Assembly (NCBI RefSeq): GCF_035605935.1
Contig: NZ_DATNGK010000193.1
Span: 1 to 22,401, forward strand
Length of the DNA stretch: 22,401 bases
Source of the DNA: Actinocrinis sp035605935
GTDB taxonomy: Bacteria > Actinomycetota > Actinomycetes > Streptomycetales > Catenulisporaceae
Reading direction: 5' to 3'
In this document: positions 14,498-22,401 of the stretch, piece by piece
Position numbering within the stretch: position 1 is the stretch's first letter
Layout: every line of letters starts with the position of its first letter
Translations under genes and position numbers: made by a program
Notes under the pieces: model-generated
Databases searched by the model: none
Told to the model about the DNA's origin: nothing
The model's input: only the letters and a program-made list of their open reading frames with translations

Positions 14498-15537
14498 CGC
14501 ACGTCCTCGCTGTTCTCGCCGTTGTCGCCGGTCCCGTTCGGGTCCGTCCCGCCGGCGTCAGTGCTGCTGTGGTTCTCGGTGTCGCTGATCCCCGTCGTGC
14601 TGTGCTCTGTGTTGCTTTGCGCGTGCCCTTCCGGCACCGCGTCCTGCGGCACGCTGTCCTCGATGCCGATCGGCTCGGCGGTGCGGTCCTGTACCGGCGG
14701 CTCGTCTTCGACGAGTAGGTCCCAAGGCTCCTCGTCGGCGCTACGCCGCAGCAGCGTTACCGCACCCGAGACCGTTTTACCGGTCAACACGGCCGATCCG
14801 TCGCCCACGGTTCCGGTGAGCTTCTGCGAGCCGCGATGGCCGCTGGCGCGCACCGAGGGGAACGAGCTGACCGCGCGGCCGTTGGCGGTGCCGAGATCGA
14901 CGCGCACGTCCGGGTTGTGTGGCAGCCGGATCGTCATCGCGCCCGATACGCAGTTGAGTTTCACCGAGGAGGGGACCGGGTCCTCCAGGTCCAGGGCGAT
15001 CGCGCCCGAGACCGCGGACAGGTCGATCGCGCCGCCGGCTCCGGCGATCACCGTGATCGCGCCGGAGACCGCCTTGACGGACAGGTCGCCGGTCACCTGC
15101 TCGGCGGTGATGGCTCCGGAGACGGTGGCAACGCGCGCCGAGCCGTGCACCCCGGCCAGCGTCACCTCGCCGGAGACGCCCTTGACGGTCACCCGCTCGT
15201 GGAAGTTCGAGACCACCACCGGCCCCGAGACCACGCTCACGTTCACCAGTGCGTCCGGCGGCAGCGCCAGCGAGAGGTCGACCTCCATCCGCCTGCCGCC
15301 GATCAGCCACTGGAACAGCTGCGGCTTCGCGTTGTCGCCGTGCCGCACGACCAGCTCTCCGTCATCGGAAAGCTCGATCTGCAGCGGCGGCCCGCTCACC
15401 TTGGTCACTTCGAGCGTGGCTGGACCGTCCTTGCCGATGAGGTTGACCCGTCCGGCGACCGCGATGAGGCGCACCGAACGCACGCCGTCGCCGAGACCGA
15501 TCTGGTCCGGGTGCTCCAACTTCCAGCTCTCTGGCAT
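14494..15537 (-). CDS. DUF4097-family beta-helix protein
   Basis: 347 residues with no signal peptide or membrane helix, so probably cytoplasmic. Residues about 20-265 are beta repeats in which V-S-G recurs at 121, 139, 157, 176, 197 and 256, i.e. 18-21 residues per turn over most of the series, as in DUF4097 ('toastrack'/bactofilin-like) solenoids. The last 80 residues are acidic, Ser/Thr/Gly/Asn-rich and likely disordered. Function is unknown; DUF4097 genes often sit with PadR regulators, as here. The start at ATG 15537 has GGAGGG about 8 nt upstream and gives the family-like opening MPESWKLEHP. Its promoter carries the paired palindromes. Confidence 0.87.
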   Translation of the reverse strand: MPESWKLEHPDQIGLGDGVRSVRLIAVAGRVNLIGKDGPATLEVTKVSGPPLQIELSDDGELVVRHGDNAKPQLFQWLIGGRRMEVDLSLALPPDALVNVSVVSGPVVVSNFHERVTVKGVSGEVTLAGVHGSARVATVSGAITAEQVTGDLSVKAVSGAITVIAGAGGAIDLSAVSGAIALDLEDPVPSSVKLNCVSGAMTIRLPHNPDVRVDLGTANGRAVSSFPSVRASGHRGSQKLTGTVGDGSAVLTGKTVSGAVTLLRRSADEEPWDLLVEDEPPVQDRTAEPIGIEDSVPQDAVPEGHAQSNTEHSTTGISDTENHSSTDAGGTDPNGTGDNGENSEDVR

Positions 15538-15563
15538 TGCGCGGCCCTCCGCATCCTGAGCAA

Positions 15564-15603
15564 CGCGATGTATCGCGTCTCCGTAGAACCACGATATATC
15601 GCG
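15564..15603 (-). promoter_or_regulatory. Paired PadR-type operators of the DUF4097-padR operon
   Basis: Dyads CGCGAT-GT-ATCGCG (15564-15577, perfect arms) and CACGAT-AT-ATCGCG (15590-15603, one mismatch) lie 26 bp apart, matching the pair at 101-139. The upstream dyad covers the -10 and the other lies close to the start of transcription, as expected for repression. Confidence 0.75.
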
Positions 15604-15618
15604 TTGCCGCGAAGTCAA
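15591..15618 (-). promoter_or_regulatory. Promoter of the DUF4097-padR operon
   Basis: On the complement, TTGACT (15613-15618) and TATCGT (15591-15596) are separated by 16 bp. The leader to ATG 15537 would be about 45-50 nt. Confidence 0.6.
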
Positions 15619-15681
15619 GCCGAAACGCGAAACTGCCGGTCAGGAAGCCTCATCGCCGGGCTGGGAAACGGGCCGGGGCAG

Positions 15682-15861
15682 CTAGTCCTCGTCCTCGTCG
15701 TCGAGCCGGGCCAGCCAGGTAGCCAACCGCTCAATCGGGGTCTCGAACTCGGGATTGAGATCGACGAACTCGCGCAGCCGCTCGGCGACCCAGGCGAGCG
15801 AGACCCGCTCCTCGCCGCGCCGTTCATCGAGCTCTTCGATGCCGCGGTCGGTGAAGTACAC
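15682..15861 (-). CDS. Small conserved actinobacterial protein (DUF6104-like)
   Basis: A 59-residue acidic protein beginning VYFTDRGIEEL and ending LARLDDEDED. It is highly charged, helical and soluble, with no catalytic motif. I recall this type of protein as DUF6104 in streptomycetes; that name is from memory. GTG 15861 is favoured because GGAG lies 6 nt upstream and homologues begin at YFTDRG; ATG 15873 would add four residues (MERR). It lies downstream of kgd on the same strand but past the kgd terminator, so it probably has its own promoter at 15875-15940. Function unknown. Confidence 0.75.
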   Translation of the reverse strand: MYFTDRGIEELDERRGEERVSLAWVAERLREFVDLNPEFETPIERLATWLARLDDEDED

Positions 15862-15941
15862 CCGACGCTCCATTCCAGTTCCGAGCCGTTATTACGTGCG
15901 TGCAGCCTCATCCTAGGCAGCGTGCTGCGGCGAAAAGACGA

Positions 15942-15974
15942 CGCGGCCCCGTCCGGACATCGGACGGGGCCGCG
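15942..15974 (-). terminator. Rho-independent terminator of kgd
   Basis: A perfect 14-bp GC stem (15942-15955 with 15961-15974) around a 5-nt loop, followed on the complement by TCGTCTTTTC. It lies 23 bp beyond the kgd stop. Confidence 0.87.
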
Positions 15975-15997
15975 CTGTGATCGTCTGCGACCGCTGG

Positions 15998-18900
15998 TCA
16001 GTCGGCGAAGGCCTCTTCGACCACCCGATGCTGCTCGACCTCATGCCGCTTGGCCGAACCGACCGCGGGCGAGGACGACGCCGGACGCGAGACACAGGTC
16101 AGCGCGCGGCCCAGCTCGGCCGGCAGGTTCAGCGCGATGAATGGCCAGGCGCCCTGGTTGGCCGGCTCCTCCTGGACCCAGCGCACATCGGCGCCAGCCG
16201 GGTACTTGCCGATCTCGGCCAGCAGTTCGGCCGCGGGGAGCGGGTAGAGCCGCTCGGCCCGCACGATCGCGGTGTCGGTGATGCCCTGCTTGTCCCGGCG
16301 CGAGACCAGGTCCCAGTAGACCTTCCCGGAACAGACCAGGATTCGCCGCACCGCGCCCGGCTCGGCCGTGCTGTCGCCGAGCACCGGCTGGAAGCTGCCG
16401 TGGGTGAACTCCTCGATCGCCGAGGCCGCCGCCTTCAGGCGCAGCATCGACTTCGGCGTGAAGACCACCAGCGGCTTGTGCGCCGGATTGTGCGCCTGCC
16501 AGCGCAGCAGGTGGAAGTAGGACGACGGCAGCGAGGGCATCGCCACGGTCATGTTGTTCTGCGCGCACAGCTGGAGGTAGCGCTCGATCCGGGCCGAGGA
16601 GTGGTCCGGGCCCTGGCCCTCGTAGCCGTGCGGCAGCAGCAGCACGACGCCGGAGTGCTGGCCCCACTTCTGCTCGCCGGAGGAGATGAACTCGTCCACG
16701 ATGGTCTGCGCGCCGTTGCCGAAGTCACCGAACTGCGCTTCCCACAGCACCAGCGCGCCAGGCCGCGCCACGGAGTAGCCGTACTCGAAGCCCATCGCCG
16801 CGAACTCGGAGAGCATCGAGTCATAGACCGAATACGTGGACTGGTTCTCAGACAGGTACGACAGCGGCGTGTACTCCTTCGCCGTGTGCCGGTCCACGAT
16901 CACGTGGTGCCGCTGCACGAAGGTGCCGCGCCGCGAGTCCTGGCCGGTGAGCCGGACCGGGACGCCCTCCATCAGCAGCGAGCCGAAGGCCAGGGTCTCG
17001 CCCATCGCCCAGTCGATCGTGCCGTCGGTGACCATCTGCGCGCGCCGCTGCAGCTGCGGGACGACGCGCGGGTGCGCCTCGAAGCCCTCGGGCAGGTTGA
17101 CGTGCACCTCGACGATCCGCTTGACCACCTCGTCGCTGATCGCGGTGCTCACCGGGGCCGGGAATGGCACACCCTGGTCGCCAGTGGCCGGGGAAGCCGT
17201 GCCGTTCACGTTCGCTGAAGAGGGGTCGGGCAGCTGCTTCGGCGCGCTGTCCTTGGTCTCCGCGAAGACCTGCTCCAGCTTGGACTGATAGTCCTTGAGC
17301 GCGGCCTCCGCCTCCTCAAGGGTGATGTCGCCGCGGCCGATCAGCGCCTCGGTGTACAGCTTGCGCACGGAGCGCTTGGCCTCGATCAGCTGGTACATCA
17401 GCGGCTGGGTCATCGACGGGTCGTCGCCCTCGTTGTGACCGCGCCGCCGGTAGCAGACCATGTCGATGACGACGTCCTTGTTGAACTTCTGCCGGAACTC
17501 GAAGGCCAGCGCGGCGACCCGGACGCAGGCCTCGGGGTCGTCGCCGTTCACGTGGAAGATCGGCGCCTCGACCATGCGCGCCACGTCGGTGGCGTACACC
17601 GAGGAGCGGGAGAAGACCGGCGAGGTGGTGAAGCCGACCTGGTTGTTGACCACCAGGTGGATCGTGCCGCCGGTGCGGAAGCCGCGCAGCTGAGACATGT
17701 TCAGCGTCTCGGCGACCACGCCCTGGCCGGCGAACGCGGCGTCGCCGTGCATGAGGATCGGCAGCACGGTGAACGCGGTGCCGGCCTTGTTGATGATGTC
17801 CTGCTTGGCCCGCACGTAGCCCTCGAGGACCGGGTCCACCGCCTCCAGGTGCGAGGGGTTGGCCACCAGCGAGACCTTGATCTGCTTGCCGGACAGCGAG
17901 GTGAAGGTGCCGTCGGTGCCCAGGTGGTACTTCACGTCACCGGAGCCGTGCATCGACTTCGGGTCCAGGTTGCCCTCGAACTCGTTGAACACCTTGCCGT
18001 ACGGCTTACCCACGATGTTCGTCAGCACGTTGAGGCGGCCGCGGTGCGGCATGCCGATCGCGGCCTCGTCCAGGCCCTCCTCGGCGGCGGCGGAGATGAT
18101 CTGGTCGAGCAGCGGGATCGCCGACTCGCCGCCTTCCAGCGAGAAGCGCTTCTGACCGACGTACTTGACCTGCAGGAAGGTCTCGAAGGCCTCGGCCGCG
18201 TTGAGCCGGTTCAGGATGCGAAGCTGCTCCTCGCGGGCGGGCCGGCCGTTGCCGTTCTCCACCTTGGCCTGGATCCAGCGGCGCTCTTCCGGGTTCTGGA
18301 TGTGCATGTACTCGATGCCGACGGTGCGGCAGTACGAGTCACGCAGCACGCCGAGGATGTCACGCAGCTTCATCAGCGGCTTTCCGCCGAAACCGCCGGT
18401 GGCGAACTCGCGCTCCAGGTCCCAGAGGGTCAGGCCGTGCGAGACCACGTCCAGGTCGGGGTGGCGGCGCTGCTTGTACTCAAGCGGGTCGGTGTCCGCC
18501 ATCAGGTGCCCGCGGGTGCGGTACGAGTCGATCAGCTCGATAACGCGCGCGGTCTTGCTGATGTCGTTCTCGTGCGTAGCCGCGATGTCTTGGATCCAAC
18601 GCACCGGCTCGTACGGGATACGCAGCGACTCGAAGACCTGGTCGTAGAACCCGTCCTCGCCGAGCAGCAGCTGGTGGATCGCACGCAGGAACTCGCCGGA
18701 CTGCGCGCCCTGGATGATGCGGTGGTCGTAGGTGGAGGTCAGCGTCATGACCTTGCTCACCGCGAGCCGGGCCAGGGTCTCCTCGCTGGCGCCCTGGTAC
18801 TCGGCCGGGTACTCCATCGCCCCGACTCCGAGGATCGTGCCCTGACCCTTCATCAGGCGCGGTACCGAGTGCACGGTGCCGATACCGCCCGGGTTGGTGA

Positions 18901-19858
18901 GGGAGATCGTGGTGCCGGCGAAGTCATCCGCGGTCAGCTTGTTGCTGCGTGCCTTGCGCACGATGTCCTCGTAGGACTGCCAAAACTCGCGGAAGTCCAT
19001 CAGTTCCGCGGCCTTGATCGAGGGCACCAGCAGCGAGCGCGAGCCGTCCGGCTTGGTGACGTCGATGGCCAAGCCGAGGTTGATGTGCTCGGGGGTGACC
19101 ACCGCGGGCTTGCCGTCGGCCTGCGTGAACGAGCCGTTCATCGCCGGGATGGCCTTGACCGCCTGCACCATCGCAAAGCCGATGAGGTGCGTGAACGAGA
19201 CCTTCCCGCCGCGGGCGCGCTTGAGGAAGTTGTTGATGACGATGCGGTTGTCGATCAGCAGCTTGGCCGGGACCGCGCGCACCGAGGTCGCCGTCGGGAC
19301 CTCGAGCGAGATCTCCATGTTGGCCACGACCCGAGCGGCCGGCCCCTTGAGCACCGTGGTCTGCGAGCCGCCGCCGGAGGGAGTCGAGGCGGCCGGCGGC
19401 GCGGTGATCGCGGCGTCTCGCGGCACGCCGCTGGCCGGAGAAACGGCGACCGGCGTCGGCTTGGCGGCGATGCCGTCGGTCGACGCGGGCGGGGCGATCG
19501 GCGTGGCCGGGGCGGAGGTGGCCACGGACTGCGCCGGGGTGGCCGGCGCCGGGGCGGTGGTGGCTGCCGGGGCGGCTTGCTGCGCAGGTACGGACGCGGG
19601 CGTCGTGCTCGCGTCAGCTGCGGCGGCGGCCGCGGAGACGTCGCTCGGCTGGTAGTCGGCGAAGAAGTCCCACCACGCCTTGTCCACGGAGGCCGGATCG
19701 CGCAGATACTGCTGGTAAATCTCGTCGACGAGCCACTCATTGGGCCCGAACTCAGCCGCGGTGTGCGCGGTCGGATGGTTCGGGCCCCCCGATACCGGCT
19801 CCGCGGGAGCCGGTTCCGTGGGGGTCGATGTTGACGCTGACGTGGACTGTGGCGACAC
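15998..19858 (-). CDS. kgd: Multifunctional 2-oxoglutarate decarboxylase/dehydrogenase (E1-E2 fusion)
   Basis: Carries 2-oxoglutarate through the TCA cycle. The 1286-residue product fits the family (about 1230-1270). Domains: N-terminal segment EWLVDEIYQQYL (41-52); long Ala/Pro linker (about 72-165); E2 succinyltransferase domain (about 170-400) with DHRIIQG, active His379; and the thiamine-diphosphate E1 part (about 435-1286) with HRGRLNVL (605-612), HGDAAFAGQGV (704-714), NNQVGFTT, RRRGHNEGDDPS and QFGDFGNGAQ. There is no lipoyl domain, as in mycobacterial Kgd. GTG 19858 (VSPQSTS) is chosen by homology; the frame stays open to ATG 19987, and the ribosome site is weak. In mycobacteria the FHA protein GarA inhibits it. 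It ends at its own terminator. Confidence 0.95.
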   Translation of the reverse strand: MSPQSTSASTSTPTEPAPAEPVSGGPNHPTAHTAAEFGPNEWLVDEIYQQYLRDPASVDKAWWDFFADYQPSDVSAAAAAADASTTPASVPAQQAAPAATTAPAPATPAQSVATSAPATPIAPPASTDGIAAKPTPVAVSPASGVPRDAAITAPPAASTPSGGGSQTTVLKGPAARVVANMEISLEVPTATSVRAVPAKLLIDNRIVINNFLKRARGGKVSFTHLIGFAMVQAVKAIPAMNGSFTQADGKPAVVTPEHINLGLAIDVTKPDGSRSLLVPSIKAAELMDFREFWQSYEDIVRKARSNKLTADDFAGTTISLTNPGGIGTVHSVPRLMKGQGTILGVGAMEYPAEYQGASEETLARLAVSKVMTLTSTYDHRIIQGAQSGEFLRAIHQLLLGEDGFYDQVFESLRIPYEPVRWIQDIAATHENDISKTARVIELIDSYRTRGHLMADTDPLEYKQRRHPDLDVVSHGLTLWDLEREFATGGFGGKPLMKLRDILGVLRDSYCRTVGIEYMHIQNPEERRWIQAKVENGNGRPAREEQLRILNRLNAAEAFETFLQVKYVGQKRFSLEGGESAIPLLDQIISAAAEEGLDEAAIGMPHRGRLNVLTNIVGKPYGKVFNEFEGNLDPKSMHGSGDVKYHLGTDGTFTSLSGKQIKVSLVANPSHLEAVDPVLEGYVRAKQDIINKAGTAFTVLPILMHGDAAFAGQGVVAETLNMSQLRGFRTGGTIHLVVNNQVGFTTSPVFSRSSVYATDVARMVEAPIFHVNGDDPEACVRVAALAFEFRQKFNKDVVIDMVCYRRRGHNEGDDPSMTQPLMYQLIEAKRSVRKLYTEALIGRGDITLEEAEAALKDYQSKLEQVFAETKDSAPKQLPDPSSANVNGTASPATGDQGVPFPAPVSTAISDEVVKRIVEVHVNLPEGFEAHPRVVPQLQRRAQMVTDGTIDWAMGETLAFGSLLMEGVPVRLTGQDSRRGTFVQRHHVIVDRHTAKEYTPLSYLSENQSTYSVYDSMLSEFAAMGFEYGYSVARPGALVLWEAQFGDFGNGAQTIVDEFISSGEQKWGQHSGVVLLLPHGYEGQGPDHSSARIERYLQLCAQNNMTVAMPSLPSSYFHLLRWQAHNPAHKPLVVFTPKSMLRLKAAASAIEEFTHGSFQPVLGDSTAEPGAVRRILVCSGKVYWDLVSRRDKQGITDTAIVRAERLYPLPAAELLAEIGKYPAGADVRWVQEEPANQGAWPFIALNLPAELGRALTCVSRPASSSPAVGSAKRHEVEQHRVVEEAFAD

Positions 19859-20287
19859 GGCGGGTTCCGCCCTCTTCCGCTTCGTAGATCCGTGTTCTGG
19901 CTGTGCCTGTGAACAGCCGGATGCCAGATGGGAGGGCCCGCATGCATCGATCGAGCCCTGCGGGATCCCCCAGCGGGCAGCGGTCATCCAGATTACGCCC
20001 TTTTTCGGGCCGGTCGCTGCTCAGCGCCGTGAACAGCGACGAGTATCACACTCTCCATCGCGATTACCACCCATGCTGATGGTAGCTCGGTAGCCCGGAA
20101 TGACTATGGCTGGATGACGCCGCGAGCCAGGCGTGTGGAGGCGTGCGCAGGGCGTGATGACACAGGTGACACAGCACCAGACCGCCCCTCGCTTCCCCCG
20201 CGCGGCTTCCGGCGTTCACGGTCTCTGCAACGCCGTTGCGCGTGTCCGCTATTCCGGCGCCGTCTCAGCGATGCGACCCGCGCCGTC
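19859..20287. other. Intergenic region upstream of kgd
   Basis: About 430 bp between the kgd start and the end of the kinase gene, both leftward. It should hold the kgd promoter. A GATACT box is readable on the complement near 20043, with a poor -35. A TACCA-N10-TGGTA dyad lies at 20065-20084, just upstream of that box. Open frames here (19752-19943, 20104-20391 leftward) do not look real. No strong terminator for the kinase gene is seen. Confidence 0.4.
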
Positions 20288-21541
20288 TCACTTGCTGGAA
20301 CGGTTCCTCGGCCGTCGTGGTCCCTTCCCGGGCGCGGCGGAGCCCGCGCCGGTCCCGGGCGCCGAATGCGGATCAGCCGGCAGTTCGACACGGATCAGCG
20401 CGCCACGGGTCGAGGGTGCGACCTCGATGGTGCCGCCGTGCAACTCGATCGCCCACCGCGCGATGGCCAGGCCGAGCCCGGTGCCGCCGCCGGTTACCTG
20501 GCCGCCGCCGTCGCCCCCGCGGGTGAATCGCTCGAAAACCCGAGTCCGCTCGCCCTCCGGAATGCCCGGCCCCTCATCGGCCACCTCGACTCGGATGCCG
20601 CCGCCGGGACGCGCCTGCGCGCTCACCCGCACCACGCCGCCCGGCGGAGAGTGCTTGGCCGCGTTGTCGACCAGATTCGCCACGACTTGATGCAATCGAG
20701 ACTGGTCGGCGCGCGCGGTCAGGTCGTGCGGATCGACGCCCAGCTCGAAGCGCACCGGCCGACCGGCCGCCGCGGCCTCGTCCACCGCGCGGGCGAGGAA
20801 AGGCTCGACCGCGAAGTCGGACAGGTCCAGCGGCACGGCCCCGGCCTCGAGCCGGGAAAGATCCAGCAGTTCCTCAACCAGCCGGCCGAGCCGCTCGGTC
20901 TGCGTCAGCGCGGCCTTGACGATGGCGTCGTCCGGTTCGGTGACCCCGTCCACCACGTTTTCCAACACGGCCCGCAGTACGGAGATCGGCGTGCGCAGTT
21001 CGTGCGAGACGTTGGCGATCAGCTCGCGACGCTGCCGATCTGCGGCGCCGAGATCCGCGGCCATCTGATTGAACGCACCGGCAAGCTCGCCGACCTCGTC
21101 CTGCGAGGAGGCGCGGATGCGGCGGCTGTAGTCGCCGGCCGCCATCGCACGCGCGGCTGCGGTCATCCGGCGCAGCGGTGACGTCATACCGTGCGCGAGG
21201 ATCTGCGTAACGATCATCGAGAGCACGATGGCGGTGAGGACGACGTACCGCGCTCGGATGCCGATCGATACGCCGATCGCGGTAAATGAGCCCGCGAACG
21301 TGACGCTGGCGATGACGAGAATGCCGAGCTTGGCCTTGATCGAGCGCACCGGATCGAGTGGCCGCAGGTCAAGCCAGATGCGATGCAGCCGTGGGAAGCG
21401 CGCGAGCAGTCGGCGCAACACCGGAAGCCCCGGTAGCCCAGGAATCTGGTGCGGCGCGTCGTACGGCGTTTGCCGCTGGTGGCGCGACTGGGGCTGTGGC
21501 CGCGGTTGTGGGTCAGGGCGTTGGCCGATCGGGGCGTTCAC
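20288..21541 (-). CDS. Sensor histidine kinase (HAMP-HisKA-HATPase)
   Basis: 417 residues. A Pro/Gln/Arg-rich cytoplasmic tail (1-65) precedes two membrane helices (about 70-95 and 99-117) joined by only a few residues, so there is almost no extracellular sensor. Then come HAMP (about 118-170), the H-box NVSHELRTPIS with phosphoacceptor His180, the N-box NLVDNAAKHS (Asn293), G1 DEGPGIP (322-328) and G2 GTGLGLAI (353-360). The likely partner is the OmpR-type regulator just upstream: the GTG start overlaps its TGA in GTGA, indicating coupled translation. The position next to kgd recalls an S. coelicolor arrangement (kgd beside a two-component pair), from memory. The signal is unknown; membrane state is a guess. 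Confidence 0.92.
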   Translation of the reverse strand: MNAPIGQRPDPQPRPQPQSRHQRQTPYDAPHQIPGLPGLPVLRRLLARFPRLHRIWLDLRPLDPVRSIKAKLGILVIASVTFAGSFTAIGVSIGIRARYVVLTAIVLSMIVTQILAHGMTSPLRRMTAAARAMAAGDYSRRIRASSQDEVGELAGAFNQMAADLGAADRQRRELIANVSHELRTPISVLRAVLENVVDGVTEPDDAIVKAALTQTERLGRLVEELLDLSRLEAGAVPLDLSDFAVEPFLARAVDEAAAAGRPVRFELGVDPHDLTARADQSRLHQVVANLVDNAAKHSPPGGVVRVSAQARPGGGIRVEVADEGPGIPEGERTRVFERFTRGGDGGGQVTGGGTGLGLAIARWAIELHGGTIEVAPSTRGALIRVELPADPHSAPGTGAGSAAPGKGPRRPRNRSSK

Positions 21542-22401
21542 GGTAAGTCCGGCGCGGGCACGATGATCTCGGCCTCCAGCGCGTACCCGATCCCGTGTAC
21601 GGTGCGGATCCATTCCGCGCCGATCTTCTTGCGCAGGGCCTTGATGTGCGAGTCCACGGTCCGGGTGCCAGAGGCGTCCGCCCAGTCCCACACCTCGGCC
21701 AGCAGCGACTCGCGCGACGCGACCACGCCCGGCTTGCGCGCCAGGCAGCCGAGCAGGTCGAACTCGATCGGGGTCAGGTGCACGTCCGCGCCGTCGACCC
21801 GCACCCGCCGCGCCGCCTGATCTATCTCCAACTCGGGCCGCTCCTCCTGCGCAGCCTCCGCCCGTTTCCGCTGGTCGTCCGGATCCGCGCCCAGTTCCCG
21901 TCCCGTGCCCGGTTCCTGTGCGCCCTGATCCTGCTCCTCCTGCGCGACCTGCGCCTGCCCGCGCAACCGGACCGGCCGCGCCGCGTCCGGACCGCCATCC
22001 AGCCCGCGCGCATGCTCCAGAGTCTGCTGCCGGACCACCTCGACCCGCCGCAGCAGCGCCTGCACCCGAGCGATCAGCTCACGCATCGAGAACGGCTTGG
22101 TCAGATAGTCGTCCGCCCCGGACCCCAGCCCGGCCAGCAGGTCCGCCTCCGCGTCGCGCGCGGTGAGCATCAGCACCGGCGTCGGCCGCTCCCGCTGAAT
22201 GCGCCGGCAGACTTCGAGCCCGTCGAAGCCCGGCAGCATCACATCCAGCACCACCGCGTCCGGCTTGTGCTCCCGCACCGCCGCCATGGCCCCCGGACCA
22301 TCCCCCGCGTGCACCGTCGCGAACCCCGCCGCGGCCAGCCGCGCCACCACGGCGTCGGCGAGCGTCGGCTCGTCCTCGACGACCAGGATCAGGCGACGTG
22401 C
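21538..22401 (-). CDS. OmpR-family response regulator, 5' end missing
   Basis: The gene runs off the right edge; the frame is open to 22401 (ARRLILVVEDEPTLAD), so only a few N-terminal residues are lost. The receiver has the acidic pair VVEDE, the phosphoacceptor Asp in VVLDVMLPG, and Lys in YLTKPFS. The C-terminal winged-helix DNA-binding domain has LTPIEFDLLGCLARKPG and TVDSHIKALRKKIG. Between them is an unusual linker of about 70 residues, rich in Gln, Glu and Arg, where OmpR proteins usually have 5-20. It is cotranscribed with the kinase through a GTGA overlap. Target genes are unknown. Confidence 0.92.
   Translation of the reverse strand, partial: ARRLILVVEDEPTLADAVVARLAAAGFATVHAGDGPGAMAAVREHKPDAVVLDVMLPGFDGLEVCRRIQRERPTPVLMLTARDAEADLLAGLGSGADDYLTKPFSMRELIARVQALLRRVEVVRQQTLEHARGLDGGPDAARPVRLRGQAQVAQEEQDQGAQEPGTGRELGADPDDQRKRAEAAQEERPELEIDQAARRVRVDGADVHLTPIEFDLLGCLARKPGVVASRESLLAEVWDWADASGTRTVDSHIKALRKKIGAEWIRTVHGIGYALEAEIIVPAPDLP

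Noticed and set aside
17435..19834. 799-codon rightward open frame inside kgd
   Set aside because: It is antisense to a fully recognisable kgd with all motifs intact; its composition (Arg, His, Gly, Asp runs) is that of a mirror frame.
19859..19987. Longer Kgd N-terminus from ATG 19987
   Set aside because: The extra 43 residues are not family-like, whereas VSPQSTS matches the usual start of actinobacterial homologues.

Overview
This is a chromosomal window from a high-GC, GTG-rich actinobacterium. The WhiB protein, the SigB/SigF-type sigma factor with its RsbW-like partner, the nickel superoxide dismutase, the multifunctional Kgd enzyme and several apparently leaderless genes point to a Streptomyces-like organism, possibly Catenulisporales; the order is inference. 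I recognise 20 protein genes (two cut by the window edges). I see no rRNA, tRNA, insertion sequence, prophage or CRISPR array.

Layout. 1-80: first codons of a leftward gene, probably an MMPL/RND-type exporter, with two palindromic operators just upstream. 624-3129: leftward nagA (GlcNAc-6-phosphate deacetylase) and a BioF-type alpha-oxoamine synthase; three DasR-like (dre) sites lie at the nagA promoter. 3188-5153: the PdtaS sensor kinase and WhiB1 genes, convergent across a perfect bidirectional terminator. 5820-8917: a DagK/YegS lipid kinase, a small four-helix membrane protein, and an overlapping rsbW-sigma pair. 9152-10562: nickel superoxide dismutase (sodN), its divergent maturation peptidase (sodX), and a CGNR zinc-finger gene whose 3' end overlaps sodX. 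10984-13230: malic enzyme and a quinone-oxidoreductase-like dehydrogenase. 13313-15537: a two-gene operon of a DUF4097 beta-helix protein and a very unusual PadR regulator. 15682-19858: a small conserved protein and Kgd. 20288-22401: an OmpR/histidine kinase pair, with the regulator cut at the right edge.

How it fits together. Most genes are central metabolism (kgd, malic enzyme, nagA), redox/stress defence (sodN/sodX, WhiB1, SigB-type factor) and sensing (PdtaS, OmpR/kinase pair). The most interesting signal is regulatory. The PadR operon promoter carries two palindromes of the form CGCGAT-N2-ATCGCG. The same pair, 25 instead of 26 bp apart, sits in the promoter of the putative exporter about 15 kb away and occurs nowhere else that I noticed in the window. 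This suggests one PadR regulon linking a cytoplasmic beta-helix protein and a transporter. The PadR protein carries a tryptophan-striped repeat domain (17 Trp in about 100 residues) that I cannot match to a known module.
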